Part shown: positions 45,942 through 54,888 of the stretch, piece by piece | Layout: the number at the start of each line of letters is the position of its first letter | Position numbering within the stretch: position 1 is the first letter of the stretch | Origin: Acidimicrobiales bacterium | GTDB lineage: Bacteria; Actinomycetota; Acidimicrobiia; Acidimicrobiales; Palsa-688 | NCBI GenBank assembly: GCA_036378675.1 | Contig: DASUWA010000017.1 | Location: 1 to 64,000 of the forward strand | Reading direction: 5' to 3' | DNA length: 64,000 nucleotides | Made by a program: the position numbers and the translations under genes | Notes under the pieces: generated by a model | What the model was told of the DNA's origin: nothing | The model's input: only the letters and a program-made list of their open reading frames with translations | The model's database searches: none

Positions 45942-46790
45942 ATGTCCCCGCGCCTCGAGCAATACACCCGCGACGGGCTCACCTTCGACGTAACAGACGT
46001 CGGGCCCGGGGAGGGCCGGGTGGTCATCGCGCTGCACGGTTTTCCCGAGGACCGGCACTGCTGGGACGCGATCGGCAACAACCTCGCCGGAGCCGGCTAC
46101 CGAATGCTGGCGCCGGACCAGCGCGGCTACTCGCCGCGCGCGAGACCAACCGGCCGACGGGCCTACGCGCTCCCTGAGCTGGATGCGGACATCCTTGCCC
46201 TCGCCGACGCGGCGGGTGTGCAGGCCTTCGACGTCCTCGGCCACGACTGGGGAGGGGCGCCGGCCTGGGACCTCGCCGGGCGCCACCCCGACCGAGTCCG
46301 GACAGTCACGGTTCTCTCGACCCCACACCCCCGCGCTTTCCAGGCCTCGATCCTGCGCAGCTCGCAGCTGCTCCACTCGTGGTACATGGCCTTCTTCCAG
46401 ATCCCCGCGCTACCGGAAGCCGGATTCCGGTTCGGTGGGGGCAAGCGCATGGAGGCGTCGCTCCTGCGCTCTGGCCTGGACGCGCAGAGCGCGGCACGTT
46501 ACTCGACCCGATTCGTGGAGCCCGGCGCGATGACCGGGCCGGTGAACTGGTACCGCGCCCTGCCTTTCGGCTCCCGAGACCCGACCCCGGTGGTGCGGGT
46601 GCCGGCGATGTACGTCTGGAGCGACGGCGACCGTTTCCTGACCAGGAAGGCCGCGGAGCTCACCGCCAAATACGTGAGCGGCAGCTACCGCTTCGAGGTG
46701 CTCGCCGGCGAGTCGCACTGGCTGCCGAGCGCGGCCCCGGGCGAAGTCTCCCGCCTGCTGCTCGAGTTCCTGGCCGAGCACACGACGTAG
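45942..46790 (+). CDS. Alpha/beta hydrolase, epoxide-hydrolase-like
   Basis: 282 residues. HGFPEDRHCW oxyanion motif, nucleophile Asp (not Ser) in LGHDWGGAPAW, an acidic candidate near YVWSDGDRF and catalytic His in GESHWLPS. An Asp nucleophile with HGFP and GHDWGG fits epoxide hydrolase, though haloalkane or fluoroacetate dehalogenases share the pattern. It probably shares a transcript with the upstream alcohol dehydrogenase, suggesting a short oxidation route for small alcohols or epoxides (inference). Confidence 0.82.
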   Translation: MSPRLEQYTRDGLTFDVTDVGPGEGRVVIALHGFPEDRHCWDAIGNNLAGAGYRMLAPDQRGYSPRARPTGRRAYALPELDADILALADAAGVQAFDVLGHDWGGAPAWDLAGRHPDRVRTVTVLSTPHPRAFQASILRSSQLLHSWYMAFFQIPALPEAGFRFGGGKRMEASLLRSGLDAQSAARYSTRFVEPGAMTGPVNWYRALPFGSRDPTPVVRVPAMYVWSDGDRFLTRKAAELTAKYVSGSYRFEVLAGESHWLPSAAPGEVSRLLLEFLAEHTT

Positions 46791-46818
46791 CGTCGGGGTT
46801 CGCTGCGCGCCGGCGGTT

Positions 46819-47607
46819 CTAGGCGGTGGCGATGTTGGTGCGCATGTGGCCGGTCGCAAGGGCAAACAGCTCCTTGGCGTGGCGGCGGCCGTAGAGGAAG
46901 GAGAACGTCAGCCCGGTCCCGGTCCACATCCACCCGGACATCTGGTGCAGCAGCAGGAACCAGCGAATGTTCTGGGTGAGCAGCAGCACAGCCGAGGTGC
47001 TCGCCGATCCGAGGTAGACGATGCCCCAAACGCAGGAGAGGTGCCGGACGAGCCGCTGATGCTTCTCGTGGGTGAGGTGGTCGCCGAGAGAGGGCACGAA
47101 GTCGCGTGCCAGGCTGACCAGGAGCGGCCGGCCCATGAGGAACGTCACGACGAAGAGCGCTCCCATCCCGATGGTCTCGGCAATGGGAACCGCGAAGTAG
47201 GTGAAGGTCGACTGATGGACCACCCAGGTGACGCAGCGGACTGTGAGAGTGAAGGCGGTGATCATGAGCAGGCCGGACATCCGCCTGCTGGTGAGGAGCT
47301 GCCTGCCGAGCATCAGGTAGGCCCACGCGAGGGAGGCAATGATGCCCGCCTTCATACCTGCGGCCGCCGATATCGAATAGAAGAGGAACAGCGGGATGAT
47401 CGTCGCGACGAGCAGGGCCGGGAGCGCTCCCGCCACGAGCCGGAGCACCTTCCGAGGAGTCACAGATAGGTTCTTCCCGCGCGCGGCCATTTCTCCTTCA
47501 AGAAAATCGACATTGGCTAGAAGATCCGCCTCTCTGTCGTCGGTGCGTGTGAACCCGGCATCAGCGGAGTCGGGTCCGCCCCGGACGTCAGAGAGCGTAG
47601 TGGGCAT
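46819..47607 (-). CDS. VC0807-like integral membrane protein
   Basis: 262 residues. An acidic, polar N-terminus (1-50) is followed by about six helices (55-75, 78-97, 105-125, 137-160, 188-210, 215-240). The arrangement resembles VC0807-type membrane proteins, which have no established function. It is convergent with the hydrolase gene and stands alone. Confidence 0.65.
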   Translation of the reverse strand: MPTTLSDVRGGPDSADAGFTRTDDREADLLANVDFLEGEMAARGKNLSVTPRKVLRLVAGALPALLVATIIPLFLFYSISAAAGMKAGIIASLAWAYLMLGRQLLTSRRMSGLLMITAFTLTVRCVTWVVHQSTFTYFAVPIAETIGMGALFVVTFLMGRPLLVSLARDFVPSLGDHLTHEKHQRLVRHLSCVWGIVYLGSASTSAVLLLTQNIRWFLLLHQMSGWMWTGTGLTFSFLYGRRHAKELFALATGHMRTNIATA

Positions 47608-47729
47608 GATTCCGTCTCGGTACGCGGTTCACTGCTCTGTAGGACAACCTTCACCCAACGGAAACAACTCACGGTCTCCGGGCGACTCAGAGTGGTTGCA
47701 CAGGTTGGATCCGGTGGCGTTGTTCTGTC

Positions 47730-48446
47730 CTATTTGTGCGGATCGACCACCATCCACTGCCCCGCCTCGCGGGCCTCGATCTGGCCGCTGATCTCGCCGG
47801 CTGCGGCGTGGGATCCATGGACGTCACTGTCGTACAACAGACGGTTCAGATAGACCCGGGCGGGAGTCTTGGTGGGCCTGCCGTTTCCGGCCAGGCGTTT
47901 GGCGACGATTGGAACCGCGATGAGGGCACCGGCGGTCGCGCCGGATCTGCCGCGGGTGCGATACAGGGCGGGAGGCAGGCATGCGACGGCGGCGAAGCTC
48001 GACAAACCGGTCTCCCCCACCAGCCGCCCGACGCCTAGACCGGCCCCGATGAGAGCCGAACCCTCGGGCGCGATGGCGAGCAGGGCTCCCATTGCCACGG
48101 AGAGACCCCGCCCGCCGGAGAAGCGCAGGAACGGCGACCAGTTGTGACCGGTGACGGCCGCCCCCGCGCCGGCGGCGCGCAGCACCGGCCGGGTCTTTCC
48201 GGCCAGGACCGGGGCGGCGGCTCCTTTGGCGAGCTCCAGGCAACCCGCAACGGCGAGAGGGGCAAAGCCCGCCACCTTGTAGAGCCCCGTACCGGAGACG
48301 GTGCCGTTGCCCACGTCTCGAAGGTCCACGCCACGAAGCGCCTTGCTTGCGAGGTTGGCGACGGGAACCGATCCGAGCAGGTAGGAGAGCACGAGGACCC
48401 GCCACGACGAACGGGCGCACCGTGTCACCGAGACGCTGAGCCCCAT
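47730..48446 (-). CDS. PlsY-like glycerol-3-phosphate acyltransferase
   Basis: 238 residues from the ATG at 48446, about five helices. PlsY motifs are recognisable but altered: GSVPVANLASKALRGVDLRDVGNGTVSGTG (motif 1), GHNWSPFLRFSGGRGLSV (motif 2, with GGRG for the usual GGKG), and RLAGNGRP (motif 3). True PlsY moves acyl from acyl-phosphate to glycerol 3-phosphate. The tail (about 205-238) is hydrophilic and extra. It overlaps the upstream membrane hydrolase by 22 nt. Family likely; the altered motifs leave activity open. Confidence 0.72.
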   Translation of the reverse strand: MGLSVSVTRCARSSWRVLVLSYLLGSVPVANLASKALRGVDLRDVGNGTVSGTGLYKVAGFAPLAVAGCLELAKGAAAPVLAGKTRPVLRAAGAGAAVTGHNWSPFLRFSGGRGLSVAMGALLAIAPEGSALIGAGLGVGRLVGETGLSSFAAVACLPPALYRTRGRSGATAGALIAVPIVAKRLAGNGRPTKTPARVYLNRLLYDSDVHGSHAAAGEISGQIEAREAGQWMVVDPHK

Positions 48447-50149
48447 ATGACACCCGCCAGATCTGCGTCGACCGTCGCGCACTGGTTGCGCGGGGGTCCG
48501 GTGACCGTGCGAGCGAAGTACGAGTCGGGAAGGGTGGGCACCTGCCAAGAAGATGCCGCCCAGCTGACCGCCGATGCAAGCGTGCTCATCAGGTGATCGC
48601 CCGCGACCGGCAGGTGGGCGAGCAGGCGGCCGACGGTTCGGTCCAGGGACGCCCGCTGGAGCATGCCGCCGTGGAAGAACGGCACCACGATCGTGCGGAA
48701 GGACGGGCGGAGGTGCGGGGGCACCCCGACCGCATCGGCCAGGGACAGCAGCCCGACCTGCCTCACTCCGGGCACCGGGCAGGAGTCCAGCCGGCGGACG
48801 AGCGGCCCGTCGGCGACGATCGAACGAAGGAAATGGTTCTGAGGGGAAAGGTCGATCGGCGCCGACGACTGGAAGGCATTCCCGAGCGCGGCCATTCCCC
48901 ACTCGCCGGCTTGACCCCAGCCGTCGGACCCGCCGGCGGGGTAGGAGACGGCGACCGACGACAGAAGCGGGCTGAGCAGGATCGCCGTCGAAACAGGTGC
49001 CAGAGGCGTCGAGTGCAGGTACGCCTCGGCGAGGATCGCGCCCTCGCTTTCGGCGACCAGGCTGACCGGCCGCCGATCGGTTTGAGCCACCGAAGCGACC
49101 TGTGAGGCGAGAAGCCGGACAAGGGTCTTCAACGGCTTCACCGTGTCTTTGCTGGTGTAGGGCAACGCCTGCCCGGCCGGTGAGACTCCGCGGTAGGAGA
49201 AGTGCGTCTCGCTCCAGGCACCGGGAACCGGATGGTCTTTGACGCCGGTCCAGTTCGAGCCGTACCCGTCGACGATGAGCACCGGTGGACCCGCGTCGAA
49301 GGCGATTGCATGGGCTTCCTGCAACCTGGTCGACTGCACCTCGGTCTGTCGCGCCTGGGTGAACCCGACGAGCGTCCCTGCGACCACACCCCCAACCAGC
49401 CCGGCCAGAGCCACCGGCACCACCGGCCGGATCCGGTCGGCGTGAGCGGGCAGGACGACGGCTCGGACGGTGCCGTGCCAAGCCCATGCGTTGAACAACC
49501 CGCCGAGCGCAGCGATCCCCAACGCCGCTTCCGGCACCGAGGACATAGCCGAGATCAGGACTCCGGCGACCGTCGCCACGAGAAAGCTGAGGAGCGCCCA
49601 CCCGACAGCACGAATCGGAAGGGCCCTTCGCCACCACCCGGTTCTTACCGCGACCGGCTGCACGATCATGGAGACGAAGACTGCGGCCGGGACGGCGGCG
49701 ATAAAGAGCCATGAGACCGGGACGACCGCGGATGCGAACAGCACGGCCACGCTCGGCCAGAGAAATACCGACAGGAGGGCCGATGCACCAGCCCCCCGGC
49801 CCCACAAACGCAGCCAGGACGGGAGAGCCGGGACATGTGTGTCGCCTGACCTCGGGTCGCCTGCGGATGGCCAGGCCCACCGAACGCAAGCGGCCATCAG
49901 CAAGGCCCTCAAGCCGAGTACGCCGGCTATCTCCGCCGGGGACCACCACGAGTTGCTGTAGACGCTCAGCCAGCGAAGGTCATGGAACACCCCGAACGGG
50001 CCGATCGAACTCGCTTGTGGGGCGAGGCTGAGATCGGCGCTCGGCGCAAGTGCCAGGACGAGAACAGCTTCGAGGAGGTTGGCTCCGACGCAAACCGTGA
50101 GCAGCCGCCATTTGCGAAGCACCGACGGCGCTGCGTCAGGAGTTTCCAC
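48425..50149 (-). CDS. Multi-pass membrane protein fused to alpha/beta-hydrolase-like domain
   Basis: 574 residues, not recognised as a known family. The N-terminal half (about 1-270) has seven or eight hydrophobic helices. The C-terminal half (about 285-540) looks like an alpha/beta hydrolase: VLIVDGYGSNWTG, a nucleophile-elbow-like VAESEGAILAEAYL with a candidate Ser, and late VPFFHGG and VAGDHLMS with candidate His. The elbow is A-E-S-E-G, not the textbook G-X-S-X-G. It overlaps the DegV gene by 14 nt and the PlsY-like gene by 22 nt, giving a three-gene lipid-type operon. A membrane-bound lipase or acyltransferase is the best guess. Confidence 0.6.
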   Translation of the reverse strand: METPDAAPSVLRKWRLLTVCVGANLLEAVLVLALAPSADLSLAPQASSIGPFGVFHDLRWLSVYSNSWWSPAEIAGVLGLRALLMAACVRWAWPSAGDPRSGDTHVPALPSWLRLWGRGAGASALLSVFLWPSVAVLFASAVVPVSWLFIAAVPAAVFVSMIVQPVAVRTGWWRRALPIRAVGWALLSFLVATVAGVLISAMSSVPEAALGIAALGGLFNAWAWHGTVRAVVLPAHADRIRPVVPVALAGLVGGVVAGTLVGFTQARQTEVQSTRLQEAHAIAFDAGPPVLIVDGYGSNWTGVKDHPVPGAWSETHFSYRGVSPAGQALPYTSKDTVKPLKTLVRLLASQVASVAQTDRRPVSLVAESEGAILAEAYLHSTPLAPVSTAILLSPLLSSVAVSYPAGGSDGWGQAGEWGMAALGNAFQSSAPIDLSPQNHFLRSIVADGPLVRRLDSCPVPGVRQVGLLSLADAVGVPPHLRPSFRTIVVPFFHGGMLQRASLDRTVGRLLAHLPVAGDHLMSTLASAVSWAASSWQVPTLPDSYFARTVTGPPRNQCATVDADLAGVIWGSASR

Positions 50150-50996
50150 CGTCCAAGAGCTTCCCCGATTCCGGCTCCCACCACCACGCCAAACCGTCGA
50201 TGTCGTTGCCCGTGTGGGCGACCATTGCCGGCCCGAAACGACTGATCATCGAGGTAGCCGGCGTCGCCACATCTGTGACCGCTCGAAGGATCTCTTCCGC
50301 GCGGGCGCGGTCACCACCGTGCATCGCCACCAGGTGAAGCTTGTGATCGGGAACCGCCGACCGGCGCCAGGTTTCCATCATCAGTGACAGGGCACCGCCC
50401 TTCGACAGGCCCGGCCTCAACAACCTGATCGAACCGTTGCGGAGCTCGAAGACCGGACGGACCCCGACACTGTTGCCGAGCGACGCGAGGCGCCGGGGCA
50501 GGCGACCGCTTCGCGCAAGTTGGGTCAGGTCCCCGACCTCGGAGACGAGCCTGACCCTCCGGCTCACCTCTCCTGCATGTTTGGCCAGAGCATCGATACC
50601 GAGTCCGGTTCTCGCCGCAGCCGCGGTCGAGAGCACCACCAAGGCCTGGGCTCCGGCGGCGGCTTGGGTATCAACGACCTCGACCATTTTTTCCGTCTGG
50701 GAAGCTGCCAGCCGCGCGGCGTCGGCGGAACTCGAGAAGCGGCTGCCCACGGTGAGGATGACCACCCCCTCCCCGTCATCGGCATCCTCGATCGCCTTCA
50801 TGAACGACCCGGGCGGGGGGCTTGCCGTTCGGGCTCTGCCGGAGCTGAGCAGGTCGGACATCTCCGACTCGGTCAGGGCGGTCTCTTCGACCGAACCACC
50901 TTCCGCCTCCAACAGGAGCGGCACCAGGTGAATGTGCTCGGCATCAACGATGCCGGGTTCGAGGGCCGACGCGCTGTCGGTGACGATCCCGACCAT
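50136..50996 (-). CDS. DegV-family fatty-acid-binding protein
   Basis: 286 residues. DegV/FakB signature: IVTDSASALE at the start, TASPPPGSFMKAIE (the family T-S-x-P-S-P-G-E-F loop), VLTVGSRFSSSADAA and VRPVFELRNG. FakB-type proteins carry a fatty acid to FakA kinase, which makes the acyl-phosphate substrate of PlsY. It is the first gene of a DegV - membrane hydrolase - PlsY-like operon, which fits that logic. No FakA kinase is in the window. Confidence 0.85.
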   Translation of the reverse strand: MVGIVTDSASALEPGIVDAEHIHLVPLLLEAEGGSVEETALTESEMSDLLSSGRARTASPPPGSFMKAIEDADDGEGVVILTVGSRFSSSADAARLAASQTEKMVEVVDTQAAAGAQALVVLSTAAAARTGLGIDALAKHAGEVSRRVRLVSEVGDLTQLARSGRLPRRLASLGNSVGVRPVFELRNGSIRLLRPGLSKGGALSLMMETWRRSAVPDHKLHLVAMHGGDRARAEEILRAVTDVATPATSMISRFGPAMVAHTGNDIDGLAWWWEPESGKLLDGGNS

Positions 50997-51176
50997 CAGG
51001 CCGATCCGCTCTCTGTCCCAGGCACCGGAGCCATGCGAACGGGTCTCCTTCCTTTCGCGGCGTTCTGAGGCTTTTGCTTCAACCGAACGTGGATGCGTCG
51101 GATTCCACGAAACGCCTGAAAACTACCCAACGCCGCCGGCATTTCCCGGGATCGTTGGCCCGCGATCGTTGATCGG

Positions 51177-51182
51177 TAGTTT
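51177..51182 (+). promoter_or_regulatory. Candidate -10 of leaderless promoter for the DUF255 gene
   Basis: TAGTTT ends 6 nt before the GTG at 51189; TTGGCC (51155-51160) lies 16 nt upstream as a weak -35. Confidence 0.5.
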
Positions 51183-51188
51183 GGAGCG

Positions 51189-53180
51189 GTGACGACTGCT
51201 AACCGCCTGGCGCAAGAGACCAGCCCGTATCTGCGACAGCACGCCGGCAACCCGGTCGAGTGGTACCCGTGGGGCGACGACGCCTTCTCCGCGGCGAGGC
51301 AGCGGGACGTTCCGATCCTGCTCTCGGTGGGTTACAGCGCGTGCCACTGGTGCCACGTCATGGCCCACGAATCGTTCGAAAACGAGTCGGTCGCCGCCCA
51401 GATGAACGCCGGCTTCGTCTCCGTCAAGGTCGACCGCGAGGAACGACCCGACGTCGATGCCGTCTACATGGAAGCGGTGCAGGCGATCAGCGGAGGGGGC
51501 GGGTGGCCGATGACTGTTTTCCTAACGCCCGACGGGCGCCCGTTCCACGGCGGCACCTACTACCCGCCGGCACAGTTCACCTCCCTGCTGGCCCAGATCG
51601 GCGAGGTCTGGGCGCGGAAGAGGCCCGAGGTCGAGATCGCGGCGGACCAGCTGGCGTCGGCGATCAGGTCGGGTACCGGGATTCCTAGCCCAAGATGGGC
51701 GCCGGGGGAAGATCGGAGCGCCGGAAGTACGCCAGCACTTCTCGAAGTCACGGGCGACGCGCTTCTCGCCAGGTTCGACCCTGAGTGGGGAGGCTTCGGG
51801 CGGGCGCCGAAGTTCCCCCAGCCGGCAATGCTCGAGACGCTCCTGCGGGCGGCTTCGAAGGCTGGGCGCGGGGATCTTTTGTCGGCGCTTGTCACCACCC
51901 TCGACGCGATGGCAGCAGGCGGCATCTACGACCATCTGGGCGGTGGGTTCGCGCGCTACTCGACGGACCGCGAATGGCTGGTCCCCCACTTCGAGAAGAT
52001 GCTGTACGACAACGCGCTTCTCGCAAGGGTGTACCTGCACGGGTGGCAGCAGACCGGGTTCGACCGGTACCGGCAGGTCGTGACAGAGACCCTCGATTAC
52101 TTGCTGCGCGCACCGGTCCGGCTGCCGGGAGCAGGGTTCGCTTCAGCCGAGGATGCAGACAGCGAGGGGGAAGAGGGACGGTTCTACGTGTGGGACGAGA
52201 CCGAGGTCCTCGATGTCGCAGGACCCGCGGTCGCCGAGTGGTACGGCGTTACGCCAAGAGGGAACTGGGAGGGCAAGAACATCCTCCGCCGCCCGCTCGG
52301 CGCTGCTTTGGCAAGGCCGGAGGAGATCGAGACTGGCCGGGTTGGCCTGTTCGAGCGGCGGGAGACCCGAGTCCGTCCGGGACTGGACGACAAGGTCCTG
52401 ACCGAGTGGAACGCGATGGCGATCGCAGCTCTTGCCGAGGCCGGGGCCGCGCTCGGCGAGTCGAGGTGGGTGGGGGCGGCGGAGGAGGTGGGTCGTTTTC
52501 TGCTCGACCAGCTTCGCCGGCCGGACGGCCGGTGGCTCCGCAGCTGGCAATCCGGCTCCGCCAAGCACCTGGCTTACGCGAGCGACCACGCCTGGGTTGT
52601 CGAGGCGTTCGTCCGCCTGTACGAAGCGACCGGCGATCCCGGCTGGCTGGAGCCGGCTTCGAGGACAGCCGGATCTCTCATCGAGCTGTTCTGGGACGAC
52701 GAGGCGAGGGCGTTCGGGACCACCGGGCGCGACGCCGAGGCGCTGATCGCCAGACCGATCGACACCCAGGACGGCGCGCTGCCGTCGGCGAACTCGGTGG
52801 CCGCCAGCAGCTTGATACGGCTGTCCGCGCTCACCGGAGAGGAAAAATTTCGACAGCACGCCGAGGCGGTGATCGATGCGATGGACCCGGCCCTGGCTGC
52901 GATCCCGGTGGCCTTCACCGCCATGGTCGACGCGGCAGAGACAGCGCGAACAGGTATCACGGAAATCGTGGTGACGGGCGACCGCCCTGACCTGCTGAAA
53001 GTCTGCCGTTCCACCTATCTTCCGGCCGCGGTGATCGCCTGGGGAAAGCCGTTCGCGAGCCCGCTCTGGGAGGGCCGGGACGGGCCTGATATCGGAGGCA
53101 TGGCGTTCGTCTGCCGGGACTACACGTGCAAGGCGCCCGTGCGGGAAGCCGGCGAACTCGCGGCTCAACTCGCCGGCTGA
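51189..53180 (+). CDS. DUF255 thioredoxin-like / YyaL-family protein
   Basis: 663 residues. N-terminal thioredoxin-like domain (1-165) with [19 protein letters not shown] and the redox-type motif [13 protein letters not shown]. An alpha/alpha-barrel (about 190-600) related to N-acylglucosamine epimerase/glycosidase folds follows ([38 protein letters not shown]). This is the conserved YyaL / spermatogenesis-associated protein 20 family. Biochemical role not established. The GTG start matches the family and is leaderless-like. Confidence 0.88.
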   Translation: MTTANRLAQETSPYLRQHAGNPVEWYPWGDDAFSAARQRDVPILLSVGYSACHWCHVMAHESFENESVAAQMNAGFVSVKVDREERPDVDAVYMEAVQAISGGGGWPMTVFLTPDGRPFHGGTYYPPAQFTSLLAQIGEVWARKRPEVEIAADQLASAIRSGTGIPSPRWAPGEDRSAGSTPALLEVTGDALLARFDPEWGGFGRAPKFPQPAMLETLLRAASKAGRGDLLSALVTTLDAMAAGGIYDHLGGGFARYSTDREWLVPHFEKMLYDNALLARVYLHGWQQTGFDRYRQVVTETLDYLLRAPVRLPGAGFASAEDADSEGEEGRFYVWDETEVLDVAGPAVAEWYGVTPRGNWEGKNILRRPLGAALARPEEIETGRVGLFERRETRVRPGLDDKVLTEWNAMAIAALAEAGAALGESRWVGAAEEVGRFLLDQLRRPDGRWLRSWQSGSAKHLAYASDHAWVVEAFVRLYEATGDPGWLEPASRTAGSLIELFWDDEARAFGTTGRDAEALIARPIDTQDGALPSANSVAASSLIRLSALTGEEKFRQHAEAVIDAMDPALAAIPVAFTAMVDAAETARTGITEIVVTGDRPDLLKVCRSTYLPAAVIAWGKPFASPLWEGRDGPDIGGMAFVCRDYTCKAPVREAGELAAQLAG

Positions 53181-53282
53181 GGAGCTAGAGTTTCTGGGAT
53201 CCTCTACCGGGATCTATGGCTGTGCGATTCCCGCTACGGGGATCCACCTTTCGGGGCCCTCAACACGCCACTATGAGTACCC

Positions 53283-53948
53283 GTGTCGACTAGCACCGCT
53301 CCGGATTTCCATCCTGTTGTCAAGGATCTGCCGCGCGTCGCCGTCGCGCCCGGCGTGACGCTTGAGCTGCTGGTCCTCGCCGCCGACGGTCACCACTGCG
53401 CCGGCGTCGACCTGGCCTCCGGCGCCCTCGTGCGAGCATGGTCGCCGGCGCCGGCGGAGGAGCCTCTCGCCCCGTACGACGTGGTAGCGGTCACCCTCGA
53501 CGTCAACACCGACGCAGTTCCGGACCCCTCCGAGCCGGAGGCCCTCGTGCTCGAGGCGCCGCCGACCCCGCTGCGCCACATCAGGGGCCGGAAGGCCGAG
53601 CGGCTTCTGAGGCCGCTGCTGCACCCCAAGGCCCAGCCCCTCCTCGGGATCTCCGCCCCCGCGGTTCCGTTCTGGGAGCGCCGGCCCGACCACCCCTCGA
53701 TCGCCCTGGTGGAGCCCGAGGGACAGGTCAGCCTCTGGCGCGACGGCACCTACCTGGGATGCCGGTTCCGCTGGCAGGGCCACGAGCGGGAGCTGCCCTG
53801 CCTCGATCGCCGGATCGCCACCCACATGGACCGGGCGCGGATGACCCGCATGCTCGCCGGGCGCGGTGACCGGCTGGTCGTCTCCCTCACCCCGCCCATC
53901 GACGGGACCTGCCACAAGGTGGTCGAGGCGGTTCTCCCCCGGCCGTAG
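53283..53948 (+). CDS. Hypothetical protein
   Basis: 221 residues, no family recognised. Beta-rich and Pro/Ala-rich with a central segment SIALVEPEGQVSLWRDGTYL and a basic run (RHIRGRKAERLLRPLL) near residue 100; no signal peptide or membrane helix. The GTG start follows a 102-nt gap after the DUF255 gene. The following 116-nt gap carries a short stem (CCCG-GCCT-CGGG near 54052) and nothing else visible. Codon use looks like the neighbours. Confidence 0.6.
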   Translation: MSTSTAPDFHPVVKDLPRVAVAPGVTLELLVLAADGHHCAGVDLASGALVRAWSPAPAEEPLAPYDVVAVTLDVNTDAVPDPSEPEALVLEAPPTPLRHIRGRKAERLLRPLLHPKAQPLLGISAPAVPFWERRPDHPSIALVEPEGQVSLWRDGTYLGCRFRWQGHERELPCLDRRIATHMDRARMTRMLAGRGDRLVVSLTPPIDGTCHKVVEAVLPRP

Positions 53949-54064
53949 TCGTAAAGGCTTGAGGGTTGACGGTTTCGGATCTAGGGCGGGCGCGGCGATG
54001 CAGCTGCGTCAGTTTTCTCGAAGGGGACTGAGGCAGGTGCTTCGGCGCAACCCGGCCTCGGGCT

Positions 54065-54736
54065 TTACGGTGAGTACTTGTTGGCGAGATCCTCGGCCAT
54101 CGCCCAACCGAAGGCGATGAGCACGTCCCGGCGCTCGGAGTCGATGGGGTCCAGGAACGCCGCAACGTCGGCGGGGATCGACTCGGGCTTGGTGGAGGCG
54201 AAGTCGAAAACGCCGACCGGGTTGCCGTCCCCCGTCACGATGAAGGTGCGGTCGTCGATGCGGCCCTCGGCACCAAAACGCTTCGCCAAGCGCCGGCTCC
54301 ACGCCCGCTCCTCACCGGTCGGTTTGTGGCCGGGACGGGGGCAGATGTCCTCGAGACCCTTGAACGCCGCGAACGCGCCGGCGTCGCCGAACCGGGTCCC
54401 GATCAGGACGTCCTCGTCGGGGAACGCGAGGACCGCCCGCCGGAACTGGGCTCCGATGATCGCCTTGAGCACCTGATCCCGCTTCGAGGTCCTCTTCACC
54501 GACGCGAGCCCCCAGAGCAGGCAGGGCGTCCCGCCAATGCGCTCAAGGGTGCAGAAAGAGAAGCCGACCAGCTTGTCGGCGTCACGCACCTGGCTGATCA
54601 GAACCCAGGCTTCCGGCTGCTTCGAAAGCAGGCCGATGTCGAAACCAGCGGGTCCGTCCGTAACGATGTCGGCCATCTCGGCAAGTTCGGCGTCAGACAG
54701 TGCGGTGCAGTCCTTCGTTTCGACAGCGAGCGTCAT
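54065..54736 (-). CDS. Hypothetical protein, possibly GNAT-like
   Basis: 223 residues. The N-terminal half (DAELAEMADIV, KLVGFSFCTLERIGGTP, WGLASVKRTSKRDQVLKAI) has the strand-helix rhythm of an N-acetyltransferase, but the CoA-binding Q/RxxGxG/A loop is not clear. No membrane segment. The gene is monocistronic, convergent with the preceding unknown gene. The 152-nt gap upstream, before the dnaE end, shows no gene; GGCCGCTGGGCC followed by AGGTTTT on the minus strand is a weak terminator candidate for dnaE. Confidence 0.5.
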   Translation of the reverse strand: MTLAVETKDCTALSDAELAEMADIVTDGPAGFDIGLLSKQPEAWVLISQVRDADKLVGFSFCTLERIGGTPCLLWGLASVKRTSKRDQVLKAIIGAQFRRAVLAFPDEDVLIGTRFGDAGAFAAFKGLEDICPRPGHKPTGEERAWSRRLAKRFGAEGRIDDRTFIVTGDGNPVGVFDFASTKPESIPADVAAFLDPIDSERRDVLIAFGWAMAEDLANKYSP

Positions 54737-54888
54737 ACCGCGGTAACTCTCCTCACCACTTTTCGGCTGTGCATCCCGCTTCCGAGGGCGGGCTGCCTAG
54801 ACGACATTTTACGCCCTTCCCGACCGTCTCGGCCAACGCACCCCCCTGCAAAACCTGGCCCAGCGGCCGGGACAGAGCCGGGAGACCC

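Noticed and set aside
48447-49949. N-terminal 500-residue extension of the PlsY-like protein
   Set aside because: The frame stays open upstream but is Arg/Gly-rich and overlaps the membrane hydrolase gene; PlsY homology begins at the ATG at 48446.
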